Shown here: in pieces, positions 32,841 to 42,364 of the stretch
Layout of the letters: each line of letters opens with the position of its first letter
How positions within the stretch are numbered: the first letter of the stretch is position 1
NCBI GenBank assembly: GCA_964352625.1
Contig: CAYGSD010000002.1
Location: 1 to 64,000, forward strand
DNA from: JAAEPI01 sp964352625
GTDB lineage: Bacteria > Bacteroidota > Bacteroidia > Cytophagales > Cyclobacteriaceae
DNA: 64,000 bases
Direction: 5' to 3'
Program-made: the position numbers and the translations under genes
The notes under the pieces: generated by a model
What the model saw: only the letters and a program-made list of their open reading frames with translations
The model's database searches: none
What the model was told of the DNA's origin: nothing

Positions 32841-35366
32841 ATGGCGAAGAATACATATAAGAAACAGGGTAAGAAATCGAGCGAGAAGAAAAGCTTGAAT
32901 ATTGAATTTCTGAAAGACCGAAAGCTGCACCTCGCGACGGGTTGGTTTTTGCTTTTGTTGAGCTTCTTTCTTGCCGTTTCGTTCGTCTCTTATCTTCAGA
33001 CAGGCAAGGCGGATCAAAGCGTGGTGGAGAGCATTGGCACGAACGGCTTGTCTGCCTCGGGAGCAGAAGTCCGAAACTGGTTCGGAATTGCCGGCGCCTA
33101 CACTGCCCACACGTTTATTTTCCGATGGTTCGGAATTGCGGCACTCCTGATTCCGCCCATCATTTTCATTGTTGGTTTCCGAATCAATTGGTTCAGAACC
33201 TTATTGCCACTTGGCAGATCATCGGCTTTCGCTTTTTTCTATTTGCTCTGGATCAGCACGCTGCTGGGCTACTTCCAATTGGATGCTGAGGGAGCAAGCG
33301 CGATGAGTTTCTTGAGTGGAGGCATTGGATTCGAACTGGCCTTTTTGCTCGAAAGCCTGATGGGCTGGGCCACCGTTCTGTTTTTGGCTTTCCTCTTTCT
33401 AGTGTTCAATATGTACCTGTTCGACATCACGCATCTGGCGTTTGTGCAGGAGTTTCTTGCTAGCGCAAAAGCAAAATTAGAAGGGGTTAAGTTGCCTGGA
33501 AAGAAAGAAAAGGAAGATGAGAATGAAGATGAGTTGGCTTCTATCATTGCCAAGGTGAAGCAGGAAGTGGAGGAGGAGGAAAAGGGCAGTGACTCAGATG
33601 CTCAAGAAGAGACTGGGGAGGGGTGGGAAATAGTAGTGCCTCCGAAGAAAACGGAATCAGCGGAGGAGGATGAGTTGGAGTTGGAGGTAGAAACTAATCT
33701 TCCTGAAGTAATTGACGAAGCTCCCGAACAATTCGCGAATGAGCGAGACGATGAGGAAATAGAAGATCCAAAACCAATCGCCGAGGTAATTGACGGCATG
33801 GAAGTTCAGAAGGCTGAGTTCAAGGAAAAGCATGTGGATGAGCAGTCGGTGAATTACGACCCTACGCTTGACCTTCCAAGGTATAAATTTCCGACTCCCG
33901 ACTTACTTCAGGATTATCCAACCAAGAAGGACGTTCAGGTCACGAAAGATGAACTTGAGCAGAACAAAAACAAGATCGTAGAGACCCTGATCAACTTCAA
34001 GATTGGCATTCAAAGCATCAAAGCGACCATTGGCCCCACGGTCACGCTTTACGAAATTGTACCAAAGGCAGGGGTGAAGATTTCCAAAATCAAGAATTTG
34101 GAAGATGATATTGCCTTGAGTTTGGCCGCTCTAGGGATCAGGATCATCGCGCCAATTCCAGGTAGAGGAACCATCGGTATAGAGGTGCCAAATAAGAACC
34201 GGGAAATGGTGGACGTGAAGTCCGTCATCACCACGGAGAAATTCATGCATTCGGATTATGCCCTTCCTATCGTTTTGGGCAAAACCATTTCTAATGAAGT
34301 CTTTGTGACAGACCTGGCCAAGATGCCTCACTTGCTCATGGCTGGAGCGACCGGTCAGGGTAAGTCCGTGGGGTTGAACATGATCCTGACGTCATTGCTT
34401 TACAAGAAGCATCCGTCTCAGTTGAAGTTTGTGCTGGTCGATCCGAAGAAGGTGGAATTGACGAATTTCAACATTATTGAAAAGCACTTCCTGGCTAAGC
34501 TCCCAGACAGTGCCGAGCCGATCATCACGGATACGTCGAAGGTGGTGAACACGCTAAATTCTCTTTGTATAGAGATGGACACTCGCTACGACCTACTGAA
34601 AAATGCGGGATGCAGGAACCTGAAAGAGTACAACAAGAAATTTGAAAGCAGACGACTGAATCCAAACAAAGGTCATCGGTATTTGCCCTACATCGTGCTT
34701 GTCATAGATGAGTTGGCGGATTTGATGATGACAGCTGGTAAAGAAGTGGAAACTCCGATTGCACGTCTTGCGCAGCTTGCCAGAGCAATTGGAATTCACC
34801 TCATTGTGGCAACACAGCGCCCCTCTGTGAACGTGATCACGGGTATCATCAAGGCGAATTTCCCTGCGAGACTTTCTTTCAGAGTGACCTCAAAAGTAGA
34901 TTCACGAACCATTCTAGATGCTGGTGGCGCGGATCAATTAATTGGTCAGGGAGACATGTTGCTTTCACTTGGCTCGGACATGATTCGATTGCAATGTGCT
35001 TTTGTCGATACGCCCGAGATCGATCGAATTTGTGAATTTATTGCAGAGCAGAGAGGCTATGATGATGCGTATCTTTTACCAGAATTTGTCGGTGAAGAGA
35101 GCTCGGGAATTGGTGAAGTGGATTTGAACGATCGGGACGCACTCTTTGCGGATGCCGCTCGCGTAATAGTTATGCACCAGCAGGGGAGTACCTCGTTGAT
35201 ACAGCGGAAGATGAAGCTTGGCTACAACCGTGCCGGTCGTATAATTGATCAGCTTGAAGCGGCAGGTATTGTGGGGCCTTTCGAAGGGAGCAAGGCACGT
35301 GATGTTTTAATTCCCGACGAGTATTCTTTGGAACAGTTATTGACTGAGCTGGAAAATAAATATTAA
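32841..35366 (+). CDS. ftsK: DNA translocase FtsK/SpoIIIE
   Basis: An 841-residue divisome DNA pump. The N-terminus has four membrane helices (about 30-195). An acidic linker (about 215-330) is rich in Glu. The motor follows from about residue 370, with Walker A GATGQGKSVGLN (about 502-513), Walker B YIVLVIDELADLMM (about 617-630) and the ATQRPSVNVITGIIKANFPARLSF segment. The C-terminal winged-helix gamma domain (about 775-841, RVIVMHQQGSTSLIQRKMKLGYNRAGRIIDQ) reads polarity sequences and activates XerCD. xerD lies 3 kb upstream. Confidence 0.95.
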   Translation: MAKNTYKKQGKKSSEKKSLNIEFLKDRKLHLATGWFLLLLSFFLAVSFVSYLQTGKADQSVVESIGTNGLSASGAEVRNWFGIAGAYTAHTFIFRWFGIAALLIPPIIFIVGFRINWFRTLLPLGRSSAFAFFYLLWISTLLGYFQLDAEGASAMSFLSGGIGFELAFLLESLMGWATVLFLAFLFLVFNMYLFDITHLAFVQEFLASAKAKLEGVKLPGKKEKEDENEDELASIIAKVKQEVEEEEKGSDSDAQEETGEGWEIVVPPKKTESAEEDELELEVETNLPEVIDEAPEQFANERDDEEIEDPKPIAEVIDGMEVQKAEFKEKHVDEQSVNYDPTLDLPRYKFPTPDLLQDYPTKKDVQVTKDELEQNKNKIVETLINFKIGIQSIKATIGPTVTLYEIVPKAGVKISKIKNLEDDIALSLAALGIRIIAPIPGRGTIGIEVPNKNREMVDVKSVITTEKFMHSDYALPIVLGKTISNEVFVTDLAKMPHLLMAGATGQGKSVGLNMILTSLLYKKHPSQLKFVLVDPKKVELTNFNIIEKHFLAKLPDSAEPIITDTSKVVNTLNSLCIEMDTRYDLLKNAGCRNLKEYNKKFESRRLNPNKGHRYLPYIVLVIDELADLMMTAGKEVETPIARLAQLARAIGIHLIVATQRPSVNVITGIIKANFPARLSFRVTSKVDSRTILDAGGADQLIGQGDMLLSLGSDMIRLQCAFVDTPEIDRICEFIAEQRGYDDAYLLPEFVGEESSGIGEVDLNDRDALFADAARVIVMHQQGSTSLIQRKMKLGYNRAGRIIDQLEAAGIVGPFEGSKARDVLIPDEYSLEQLLTELENKY

Positions 35367-35399
35367 AAAACAGGTTTTGAATCCTGTAAATCAAAGGTT

Positions 35400-36029
35400 A
35401 TGAGAAAATTAATTGTCGCACTTTCGATGTTGTTTATCGCGCAGTTGGGTTGGTCGCAATATGATCCGGCAGCTAAAACGGTGCTGGACGCCATGAGTGC
35501 CAAGTACAAAAAGGTTACCGCTTTTAAAGCCAATTTCAGTCAAAAAATAGAGAACAAAGCGGCAGGAATAGAGGAGGAGATGGAAGGTGAGATTACTGTA
35601 AAAGGTAAAATGTACAAGCTCGAAGTAATCGGCACTGAGATTTTCAACAATGGCAAAGAGGTGTGGGTGTACACGCCGGATTTGGAAGAGGTGACGGTGA
35701 GTCCTTACAACCCGGAGGAGGAAGAAATTACCCCTGGCAATGTGTATGACATTTATAAGAGTGGTTTCAAATATGCGCTGATTTCGCAGCTTTCGAATGG
35801 AGATCGTGTGATAGAGCTAGACCCTGAATCGAAGGACAAAACCTTCTTTAAAATCAGATTGATTGTAGATAGCAAGGATAACATGAAGTCCTTCACGGTT
35901 TTCGAGAAGACGGGCAGCCAGTATCTCTACGAGATCAAAAATTTCAAGTCACTTTCTTCTTTGACCGATAGCTTCTTCACCTTCGATCCTTCGAAAAATC
36001 CGAATGTAGAGGTGGTGGATTTTAGGTAA
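35400..36029 (+). CDS. lolA: Outer-membrane lipoprotein carrier protein LolA
   Basis: A 209-residue periplasmic carrier that takes lipoproteins from LolCDE to the outer membrane. A signal peptide (1-19, ending GWSQ) is followed by VLDAMSAKYKKVTAFKANFSQKIEN, the MEGEITVKGKMYKLEVIGTEIFNNGKEVWVYTPDLEEV sheet and FTFDPSKNPNVEVVDFR, matching the LolA half-barrel. It follows ftsK after 33 bases and is convergent with glpF, with no space between the two stops. Confidence 0.9.
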   Translation: MRKLIVALSMLFIAQLGWSQYDPAAKTVLDAMSAKYKKVTAFKANFSQKIENKAAGIEEEMEGEITVKGKMYKLEVIGTEIFNNGKEVWVYTPDLEEVTVSPYNPEEEEITPGNVYDIYKSGFKYALISQLSNGDRVIELDPESKDKTFFKIRLIVDSKDNMKSFTVFEKTGSQYLYEIKNFKSLSSLTDSFFTFDPSKNPNVEVVDFR

Positions 36030-36767
36030 TCAAACCAACGCCAGATAAACCAAAGCAGCCAACACGCCACCAACAATAGGGGCAACCACGGGCAGCCACG
36101 CATAGCCCCAATTACTATCTCCTTTTCCCTTAATAGGCAGAATGGCATGCATGATTCTTGGGCCAAGGTCTCGAGCAGGGTTGATGGCGTATCCGGTCGT
36201 GCCTCCGAATCCCATACCGATAACAATCACCAAAAAAGCAACGGGGATTGCCCCAATGGAGCCTAGTCCAATTTTCACTTCTTCCATTCCTTTGGCTGTG
36301 AGTTCAGGGCCTGTGATGTAGAGAATCACAAACATAAGGACGAACGTGCCAGTTGCTTCGCAAATGAAATTGATTGCTGTATGCTTGATCGCTGGCCCGG
36401 TAGAGAACACACCGAGTTTGGTTCCCGGGTCTTCTTCCTGATCGAAGTGATTCTTAAAATTAATCCAGACCAGAAACGCTCCCAACATGGCTCCAATCAT
36501 TTGAGCCAGCACGAACATGGGTACTTTTTCCCAAGGAAATGAGCCTGCGGCAGCTAGCCCGATGGTTACCGCGGGGTTAATGTGTGCCCCACTAAATGGC
36601 CCGGCCACAGTGACTCCACAGAATACTGCAAGTCCCCATCCAACGGTAATCACTATCCACCCGGATCCTTGTCCATAGGTTCCTTTAAGAGAGACATTGG
36701 CATTTACGGAATGTCCAAGAGCTATAAGAATGAACGTTCCTACAATTTCAGCGATGAATTCAGTCAT
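36030..36767 (-). CDS. glpF: Aquaglyceroporin (glycerol facilitator)
   Basis: A 245-residue MIP-family channel with six helices and the two NPA boxes: GAHINPAVTIG (about 62-72) and GYAINPARDLGPR (about 190-202). The Asp directly after the second NPAR is the signature of glycerol-conducting GlpF as opposed to water-only aquaporins. It is the last gene of the glpK-glpD-glpF order on the minus strand, separated from glpD by a 115-base repeat that reaches its start codon. Confidence 0.9.
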   Translation of the reverse strand: MTEFIAEIVGTFILIALGHSVNANVSLKGTYGQGSGWIVITVGWGLAVFCGVTVAGPFSGAHINPAVTIGLAAAGSFPWEKVPMFVLAQMIGAMLGAFLVWINFKNHFDQEEDPGTKLGVFSTGPAIKHTAINFICEATGTFVLMFVILYITGPELTAKGMEEVKIGLGSIGAIPVAFLVIVIGMGFGGTTGYAINPARDLGPRIMHAILPIKGKGDSNWGYAWLPVVAPIVGGVLAALVYLALV

Positions 36768-36885
36768 TTTTTAGTTAATAGTTATTAGTTGAATGGTTAA
36801 ATAGTTAAATGTTAACCTGCTAATTAATTGTCTGGATTATAGGATCCCTAACCCCTTACTCCTAACCCCTAATCCCTAACCCCTA
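36768..36885. repeat. G-rich/AT-rich interspersed repeat, copy B, between glpD and glpF
   Basis: On the minus strand it begins at the glpD stop (TAG) with GGGGTTAGGGATTAGGGG and further units (36844-36885), then TCCAGACAATTAA, then AT-rich phrases (TTAACCATTCAACTAATAAC) up to the glpF ATG. The order and core words match copy A at 7563-7690. The G tracts meet the usual pattern for a four-stranded G-quadruplex in the glpD-glpF mRNA. Confidence 0.8.
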
Positions 36886-38442
36886 CTTCAAGATGTATCG
36901 ATTTGCTAATTCATTAAAATTCTTCACCTCTTTTTCAATCCAGTCCTGATCTTTTCCGAGATAATCGGCCATGATCTGAGCTACTTTGGGCGCCATCCGT
37001 TTGCACGCACGTGCGTCTAAGAGGAGTGCCCTTGTCCTCCTTGCCAGCACATCTTCAATTTTTCTTGCCATCTCCTCCTTTACGGCCCAAAGAACTTCTG
37101 CCTTTAGGAATGGATGTTTTTTGTCCAATTTTTCTCCCAATTCAGGATTCTCTTCAATCAATTGAAGGATCGCTAATCTATCCGCTCCATACACATGGAG
37201 TTTGTCTTTTCTGTCAAAATTTTTAACATATCCATGGATCGGCATATTGGCGGTGATACTTGGCCGTTCTTCAAGCCCTCCCACTAGTGTCACTTTATCA
37301 ATAATGTCTTGCCCCATCTTTCGGTAGGTCGTCCACTTGCCACCAGTGACCGTCACCAAACCTGTAAGAGAAACTAAGATTCGATGATTTCGGGAAACGT
37401 TCTTTGTTTCCTCTTCTGAGTCCTCACTGGCAAGGGGGCGAAGACCTGCGAAAACGCTTAGCACGTCTGATCGCTTGGGAGCTCGAGTCAGGTATCGCCC
37501 GGCTGTTTTCAGAATAAATTCAATTTCTTGTTCCTGCGCCATTGGCTCCAGTTCGGCTTTTTCTACCAACGTGTCGGTGGTGCCAACGATGGTGACCCCA
37601 TGCCAGGGAACCGCAAAAAGCACACGGCCGTCATCCGTTTTTGGAATCATGATGGCAGAGTCGCCTTGGAGAAATTCTTTGTCTAAAACTAAATGGACTC
37701 CCTGACTCGGAACAGTCGTTTTCTTGGCTTTTTTGTCGTCCATTTTTAAGATATCATCGACGAAAACACCGGTGGCATTTACCACAGCCTTTGCGCTGAT
37801 TTTGAATTCCTCCCCTGTTTCTTCATCAACGGCCTTCACACCTTTGATCAGACCGGCTTTATTTTTTCTCAGCCCCGTCACCTTCATATAGTTGAGAACC
37901 GTCGCGCCATTTTTATGAGCTGTTTGAGCCAGACTAATGGCTAATCGTGCATCGTCAAATTGCCCATCGTAGTAAATCACGCCACCTCTAAGACCATCCG
38001 TTTTAATGTTGGGAATCGCGGCAATTGTTTCTTCTTTCGAAATTCTTTCTGAAGGCCCAAGGCCAAGTTTGCCCGCCATCATATCATACACCTTCATCCC
38101 GATGACATAAAAAGGGCCATCCCACCATTCGTAGTTGGGAATGACGAAAGCAAGATTTTTTACGAGGTGAGGCGCATTTTGTCGAAGCAATCCTCTCTCA
38201 TGCAATGCTTCCAAAACGAGGGAAATATCTCCTTGGGCCAGGTATCTGACTCCACCGTGCACAAGTTTTGTGCTCCTGCTGGAAGTGCCCTTGGCAAAAT
38301 CGGCTTGTTCTAAAAGAAGTGTGTCATAGCCTCGGGTGGCCGATTCTACGGCAGCTCCAAGTCCTGTCGCCCCGCCTCCGATGATCACGACATCCCACTT
38401 CTTTTTTTGGCGCAGCGCCTTGAGCATTACATTTCGCTTCAT
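36883..38442 (-). CDS. glpD: Aerobic glycerol-3-phosphate dehydrogenase
   Basis: A 519-residue FAD enzyme that oxidises glycerol 3-phosphate to dihydroxyacetone phosphate and feeds electrons to quinone. The N-terminal FAD loop is VVIIGGGATGLGAAVESATRG (about 18-38). GTSSRSTKLVHGGVRYLAQGD (about 51-71) is the GlpD substrate and FAD signature, and VFAGLRPLA lies near residue 337. The C-terminal domain is helical. It starts one base after the glpK stop. Its last codons run into a telomere-like repeat. Confidence 0.94.
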   Translation of the reverse strand: MKRNVMLKALRQKKKWDVVIIGGGATGLGAAVESATRGYDTLLLEQADFAKGTSSRSTKLVHGGVRYLAQGDISLVLEALHERGLLRQNAPHLVKNLAFVIPNYEWWDGPFYVIGMKVYDMMAGKLGLGPSERISKEETIAAIPNIKTDGLRGGVIYYDGQFDDARLAISLAQTAHKNGATVLNYMKVTGLRKNKAGLIKGVKAVDEETGEEFKISAKAVVNATGVFVDDILKMDDKKAKKTTVPSQGVHLVLDKEFLQGDSAIMIPKTDDGRVLFAVPWHGVTIVGTTDTLVEKAELEPMAQEQEIEFILKTAGRYLTRAPKRSDVLSVFAGLRPLASEDSEEETKNVSRNHRILVSLTGLVTVTGGKWTTYRKMGQDIIDKVTLVGGLEERPSITANMPIHGYVKNFDRKDKLHVYGADRLAILQLIEENPELGEKLDKKHPFLKAEVLWAVKEEMARKIEDVLARRTRALLLDARACKRMAPKVAQIMADYLGKDQDWIEKEVKNFNELANRYILK

Positions 38443-38443
38443 A

Positions 38444-39919
38444 TCAGTCGATCCAGTTTTTTGATCTCTCCACAGCCTTCTTCCATACTTTCAGTTCTGC
38501 CTCCATGTCCTTCTCAGCATTGAATTTTCTATCCACCGCCCACTGCGTTTTCAGTTCTTCCAAGTCTTTCCAAAATCCTACCGCAAGTCCAGCAAAGTAG
38601 GCAGCTCCAAGTGCCGTGGTTTCTAAAACCTGAGGCCGAACCACCTGAATATTCATGATGTCCGATTGAACCTGCATGAGGAAGTTATTTGCACTAGCTC
38701 CACCATCGACACGCAGTTCTTTGATCTCCAAGCCGGAATCGGAAGCCATAGCATCTATCACTTCCTTGGATTGGTAACAAATGGATTCGAGGGTGGCTCG
38801 GGCGATGTGTCCACGGTTCGTGCCCCGTGTGAGGCCGAGCATTGCTCCTCGGGCATATTGATCCCAATGCGGAGCGCCAAGTCCAACGAAAGCGGGCACC
38901 AAATAAACGCCACCATTGTCCTCGACAGATTGCGCCAAGGCCTCTATCTCTCCAGCACTTTCGATAAATTCTAATCCATCCCGTATCCACTGCACCACCG
39001 CCCCACCTATGAACACTCCACCCTCAAGTGCGTAAGTGACCTCATCGCCGAGCTGCCAGGCGACTGTGGTGAGTAGATTATTTTTGGATTTGACAGGCTC
39101 GTTTCCGGTGATTGTAAGAATGAAACAACCAGTGCCGTAGGTGTTTTTCACCATTCCTTTTTCGATACACATTTGGCCGAAAAGGGCCGCTTGCTGATCT
39201 CCGGCCATGCCTCCGATTGGAATACTGCCTCCGAATTCTTCTGTGTGGCCGTACACTTCTGAGCAGGATTTCACCTCAGGTAAAAGAGAATGGGGGATGT
39301 TCATCAATTCAAGGATTTCTTCATCCCATTTTTTCTCATGGATGTTGAAGAGCATGGTGCGACTCGCATTTGACATATCAGTGACATGAACTTTACCGCA
39401 TGTCAAATTCCATACTAGCCACGAGTCAATCGTTCCGAATGCCAATTCACCATTTTCCGCTCTTTCTCTCACTCCTTCCACATTGTCAAGAATCCATTTC
39501 ACTTTTGTGCCAGAGAAATAGGCATCTATAACAAGGCCTGTTTTGTCTCTGATTTTATCAATCCATCCTGATGCTTTAAGTTCATCACAATAGGCAGATG
39601 TCCGACGATCCTGCCAAACAATGGCTTTGAAAACTGGCTTACCTGTTTTCCTATCCCAAATCACTGCTGTTTCGCGCTGATTGGTGATGCCGATGGCAGC
39701 AACGTCTTTTGCGCTTATGTTTTTCTTTTTAAATACTTCCTTTGCAACCTCTACTTGAGAGCCCCAGATTTCCATTGCATCATGTTCTACCCACCCTGAT
39801 TTTGGAAAATGCTGAGTAAATTCCTTTTGAGCTACTGATTGGATGGCTCCTGAATGGTCGAAAAGTATTGCTCGACTACTCGTGGTACCTTGATCAAGAG
39901 AAAGAATATATTGTGGCAT
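38444..39919 (-). CDS. glpK: Glycerol kinase
   Basis: A 491-residue FGGY-family kinase that phosphorylates glycerol. Motifs: LDQGTTSSRAILFD (phosphate loop, about 6-19), FPKSGWVEHDAMEIW, ITNQRETAVIWDRKTGKP, the GIGGMAGDQQAALFGQMC segment and RVDGGASANNFLMQ near residue 395. It is the first gene of the glp operon. A near-consensus -7 box (TAGATTAG on the minus strand, 39942-39935) precedes it by about 15 bases. No EIIA-Glc site can be judged. Confidence 0.95.
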   Translation of the reverse strand: MPQYILSLDQGTTSSRAILFDHSGAIQSVAQKEFTQHFPKSGWVEHDAMEIWGSQVEVAKEVFKKKNISAKDVAAIGITNQRETAVIWDRKTGKPVFKAIVWQDRRTSAYCDELKASGWIDKIRDKTGLVIDAYFSGTKVKWILDNVEGVRERAENGELAFGTIDSWLVWNLTCGKVHVTDMSNASRTMLFNIHEKKWDEEILELMNIPHSLLPEVKSCSEVYGHTEEFGGSIPIGGMAGDQQAALFGQMCIEKGMVKNTYGTGCFILTITGNEPVKSKNNLLTTVAWQLGDEVTYALEGGVFIGGAVVQWIRDGLEFIESAGEIEALAQSVEDNGGVYLVPAFVGLGAPHWDQYARGAMLGLTRGTNRGHIARATLESICYQSKEVIDAMASDSGLEIKELRVDGGASANNFLMQVQSDIMNIQVVRPQVLETTALGAAYFAGLAVGFWKDLEELKTQWAVDRKFNAEKDMEAELKVWKKAVERSKNWID

Positions 39920-39999
39920 GAACTTAGCTTTTCACTAATCTAAAGGGATTCACATTATTATGCCGGTGATTGATTATTTTTCATCCCCCTTTGTTTGAC

Positions 40000-40380
40000 A
40001 TGCAGGACGAAAAAAGTTTTTTGATTGTGGATGATGATGAGATATTCTTGTTTACGGCAGGATATGCGATCAATCGTACATTTCCTGGTATCAAAATAAT
40101 TACAAGTCGTCATGGTGAAGACGCGTTGGAGCGACTCACTGAAATAAACCCTGAAGTACTCTTTGTGGACATCAATATGCCAGTAATGGACGGATGGGAG
40201 TTATTGGACAAATTAGCCGAGAAACATACCCCAGCGCCGTATCCAATAATTATTGTGAGTTCTTCTATTGATCCTGCAGATAAAAGACGAGCGGACGAAC
40301 ATCCCTTGAAACCGGGTTTCATTGAGAAACCGCTAACGGGAGAAAAGCTAATGGCGCATTCGCTTATTGAACACGGATAA
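40000..40380 (+). CDS. Single-domain response regulator
   Basis: A 126-residue CheY-like receiver with no output domain. It has FLIVDDDEIFLF (acidic pocket), VLFVDINMPVMDGWELL with the phospho-acceptor Asp, IIIVSSSIDPADKRRA (Ser at the T-loop position) and FIEKPLTG with the conserved Lys. Starting at the ATG at 40000 gives the normal domain start; an upstream TTG is less likely. No kinase is adjacent. The 3' end overlaps murA by 17 bases, convergently. Confidence 0.85.
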   Translation: MQDEKSFLIVDDDEIFLFTAGYAINRTFPGIKIITSRHGEDALERLTEINPEVLFVDINMPVMDGWELLDKLAEKHTPAPYPIIIVSSSIDPADKRRADEHPLKPGFIEKPLTGEKLMAHSLIEHG

Positions 40381-41671
40381 TCTCCGCTCCGAGTGCATTC
40401 AAACGGTCATCTATGTATTGATAGCCCCTATCAATTTGCTCAATGTTATTTATAACACTTTCTCCGTCGGCCGATAAGGCGGCAATCAAAAGAGAAACCC
40501 CAGCCCGAATGTCAGGAGAAGTCATTTCGATACCTCGTAGGTCAAAAGCGCGATCAAGGCCGATGACTGTGGCTCGGTGTGGGTCACACAAAATGATCTG
40601 AGCACCCATATCTATCAGCTTGTCTACAAAGAATAGGCGACTCTCAAACATCTTTTGATGAATGAGAACCGTGCCTTTTGCCTGTGTGGCTGTTACTAAA
40701 ATTACACTCAATAAATCGGGAGTAAGACCAGGCCAGATGGCATCTGCAATGGTGAGAATGGATCCATCAATGTAAGACTCTATTTCGTAATGATCCTGCG
40801 CCGGAATGTAAATGTCATCTCCTCGAAATTCCATTTGAATCCCCAATTTTTGGAAGGTTGTGGGGATCAGGCCAAGCTGATCGATTCGAGCATCTTTGAT
40901 GGTAATCTCGGATTGAGTCATGGCGGCCAAGCCAATGAAGCTCCCAATTTCGATCATGTCGGGGAGCATGGTGTGTTCAGTGCCTTGCAGACCAGACACC
41001 CCTGTGATCTTTAAGAGATTAGACCCTACACCTTCGATTTTCGCTCCCATTCTATTGAGCATCCCGCAGAGTTGCTGAAGGTAGGGCTCGCAGGCTGCAT
41101 TGTAGATGGTCGTATCACCTTCTGCCATCACAGCGGCCATCACGATGTTGGCTGTGCCTGTGACAGATGCTTCTTCAAGGTGCATGTAGGCGCCTTTCAG
41201 GTTGCTACCATCGACGGTATAGAAGGAGGTTTTTGAATCGTAGTTGAACCGGGCACCTAGTTTTTCAAATCCAAAAAAGTGTGTGTCCACTCGTCTTCTC
41301 CCGATTTTGTCGCCACCTGGTTTTGGCATTTTTGCCGTTCCGAATCTGGAGAGTAGTGGGCCAAGAATCATTATAGAACCTCTGAGTGCTCCGCCTTTCT
41401 CTTTGAATTCTGGCGAATCCATGAAATCAAGATTGATAGAGTCTGCTTGAAATTCATACGATTCTTCTGCTATTTTATTGACCTTGACGCCAAGGTCAGC
41501 TAGCAGGTCGATGAGTTTCATTACATCCCGAATATTCGGAATTTTATGAATGGTCACCTTTTGATCGGTGAGAAGGACTGCCGAAATGATTTGAAGCGCC
41601 TCGTTTTTTGCTCCTTGTGGTGTGATGCTACCAGAGAGCTTGTTGCCGCCTTTTACCCGAAAAGAACTCAT
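40364..41671 (-). CDS. murA: UDP-N-acetylglucosamine 1-carboxyvinyltransferase (MurA, Asp variant)
   Basis: A 435-residue MurA that catalyses the first committed step of peptidoglycan synthesis, using phosphoenolpyruvate. It has PQGAKNEALQI with the conserved Lys-Asn, RGSIMILGPLLSRFG, and the active-site loop KPGGDKIGRRRVDTHFFG. The usual cysteine of that loop (PGGC) is Asp121 here, codon GAC at 41309-41311. Asp variants work but are not alkylated by fosfomycin. The start overlaps the DUF4290 stop by 4 bases. Confidence 0.94.
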   Translation of the reverse strand: MSSFRVKGGNKLSGSITPQGAKNEALQIISAVLLTDQKVTIHKIPNIRDVMKLIDLLADLGVKVNKIAEESYEFQADSINLDFMDSPEFKEKGGALRGSIMILGPLLSRFGTAKMPKPGGDKIGRRRVDTHFFGFEKLGARFNYDSKTSFYTVDGSNLKGAYMHLEEASVTGTANIVMAAVMAEGDTTIYNAACEPYLQQLCGMLNRMGAKIEGVGSNLLKITGVSGLQGTEHTMLPDMIEIGSFIGLAAMTQSEITIKDARIDQLGLIPTTFQKLGIQMEFRGDDIYIPAQDHYEIESYIDGSILTIADAIWPGLTPDLLSVILVTATQAKGTVLIHQKMFESRLFFVDKLIDMGAQIILCDPHRATVIGLDRAFDLRGIEMTSPDIRAGVSLLIAALSADGESVINNIEQIDRGYQYIDDRLNALGAEIIRVQ

Positions 41672-42330
41672 TTATTGTGTCGTCTTCTTCGGTTTTGATT
41701 GTTGGTATTGTTCGGGCGTTTGCCTTTTCCACCACCTTTGAAGTTGCTGTTTCTTCTTGGCTTAAACTGTGGCTTGCCCAAATCAAACAGGTTTAATTCT
41801 TTCACTGTCTCTATGTCAATGTCGAGTTGATCATTTGACATTCGCTTAATGTTCTTAAGGACTAGCTCATCCTCAATGCTGTCTTTGTTCCAAGTCTGAA
41901 AGAAGCTTTTCATGAGCTTTCCGATGACGATAACCGCACCTTCTTTTTCCTTAGGGTCTTCTAGGGCGATAGCCTTTTCGATCAGCAATTCAATACTTCT
42001 GCCGTAGTGCTTGTACTTTATTTCGTTGGAGAAATAGTTGATTCTCTCCGGCTTCCTGTCTAAAACAGAGGGCTCAGGTTTAGTAAAAGGGGAATCTACG
42101 TCCAAATCAAAATCGGAGATGATGAAAACGTCATCCCATATTTTCTGGTCATATTCATCCGTGTCTTTATTCAGGTTCGGGTTTACCTGCTTCATCAATT
42201 CCACAAGAGTCGCTGCGTGCGCGTTTCTCTTTTCTTTGTCTGATTCTTGTTTGATATGTGCGACCAAGTTTTGAACATTTCGGCCGTATTCTCTGAGCTT
42301 CAAATGAGCTCTCGATGTGTTGTATTCCAT
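41668..42330 (-). CDS. DUF4290 protein
   Basis: A 220-residue protein that begins MEYNTSRAHLKLREYGRNVQ, the DUF4290 signature, followed by helical segments (RNAHAATLVELMKQVNPNL, YGRSIELLIEKAIAL). The C-terminal 35 residues are a basic Arg/Lys/Asn/Gly-rich tail (KPRRNSNFKGGGKGKRPNN and RRRRHNK), suggesting RNA or membrane-surface binding. In Bacteroidota this family commonly precedes murA, as here with a 4-base overlap. A role tied to wall synthesis is inference. Confidence 0.88.
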   Translation of the reverse strand: MEYNTSRAHLKLREYGRNVQNLVAHIKQESDKEKRNAHAATLVELMKQVNPNLNKDTDEYDQKIWDDVFIISDFDLDVDSPFTKPEPSVLDRKPERINYFSNEIKYKHYGRSIELLIEKAIALEDPKEKEGAVIVIGKLMKSFFQTWNKDSIEDELVLKNIKRMSNDQLDIDIETVKELNLFDLGKPQFKPRRNSNFKGGGKGKRPNNTNNQNRRRRHNK

Positions 42331-42349
42331 TTCCTCAATTTTCGATGAC

Positions 42350-42357
42350 CAAAAGTA
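42350..42357 (-). promoter_or_regulatory. Predicted -7 element (TACTTTTG) for DUF4290-murA
   Basis: An exact TAnnTTTG match on the minus strand, 19 bases before the DUF4290 ATG, which would drive the DUF4290-murA pair. It lies back to back with a plus-strand box at 42365. Confidence 0.45.
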
Positions 42358-42364
42358 TATAATT

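Noticed and set aside
32784..33110. A minus-strand frame opposite the ftsK start
   Set aside because: It covers the ftsK promoter and membrane region in antisense and has no motif of its own.
36844..36885. A chromosome end (telomere), suggested by the GGGTTA-like units
   Set aside because: Genes continue on both sides, a second copy lies internally at 7.6 kb, and Bacteroidota chromosomes are circular; it is an interspersed repeat.
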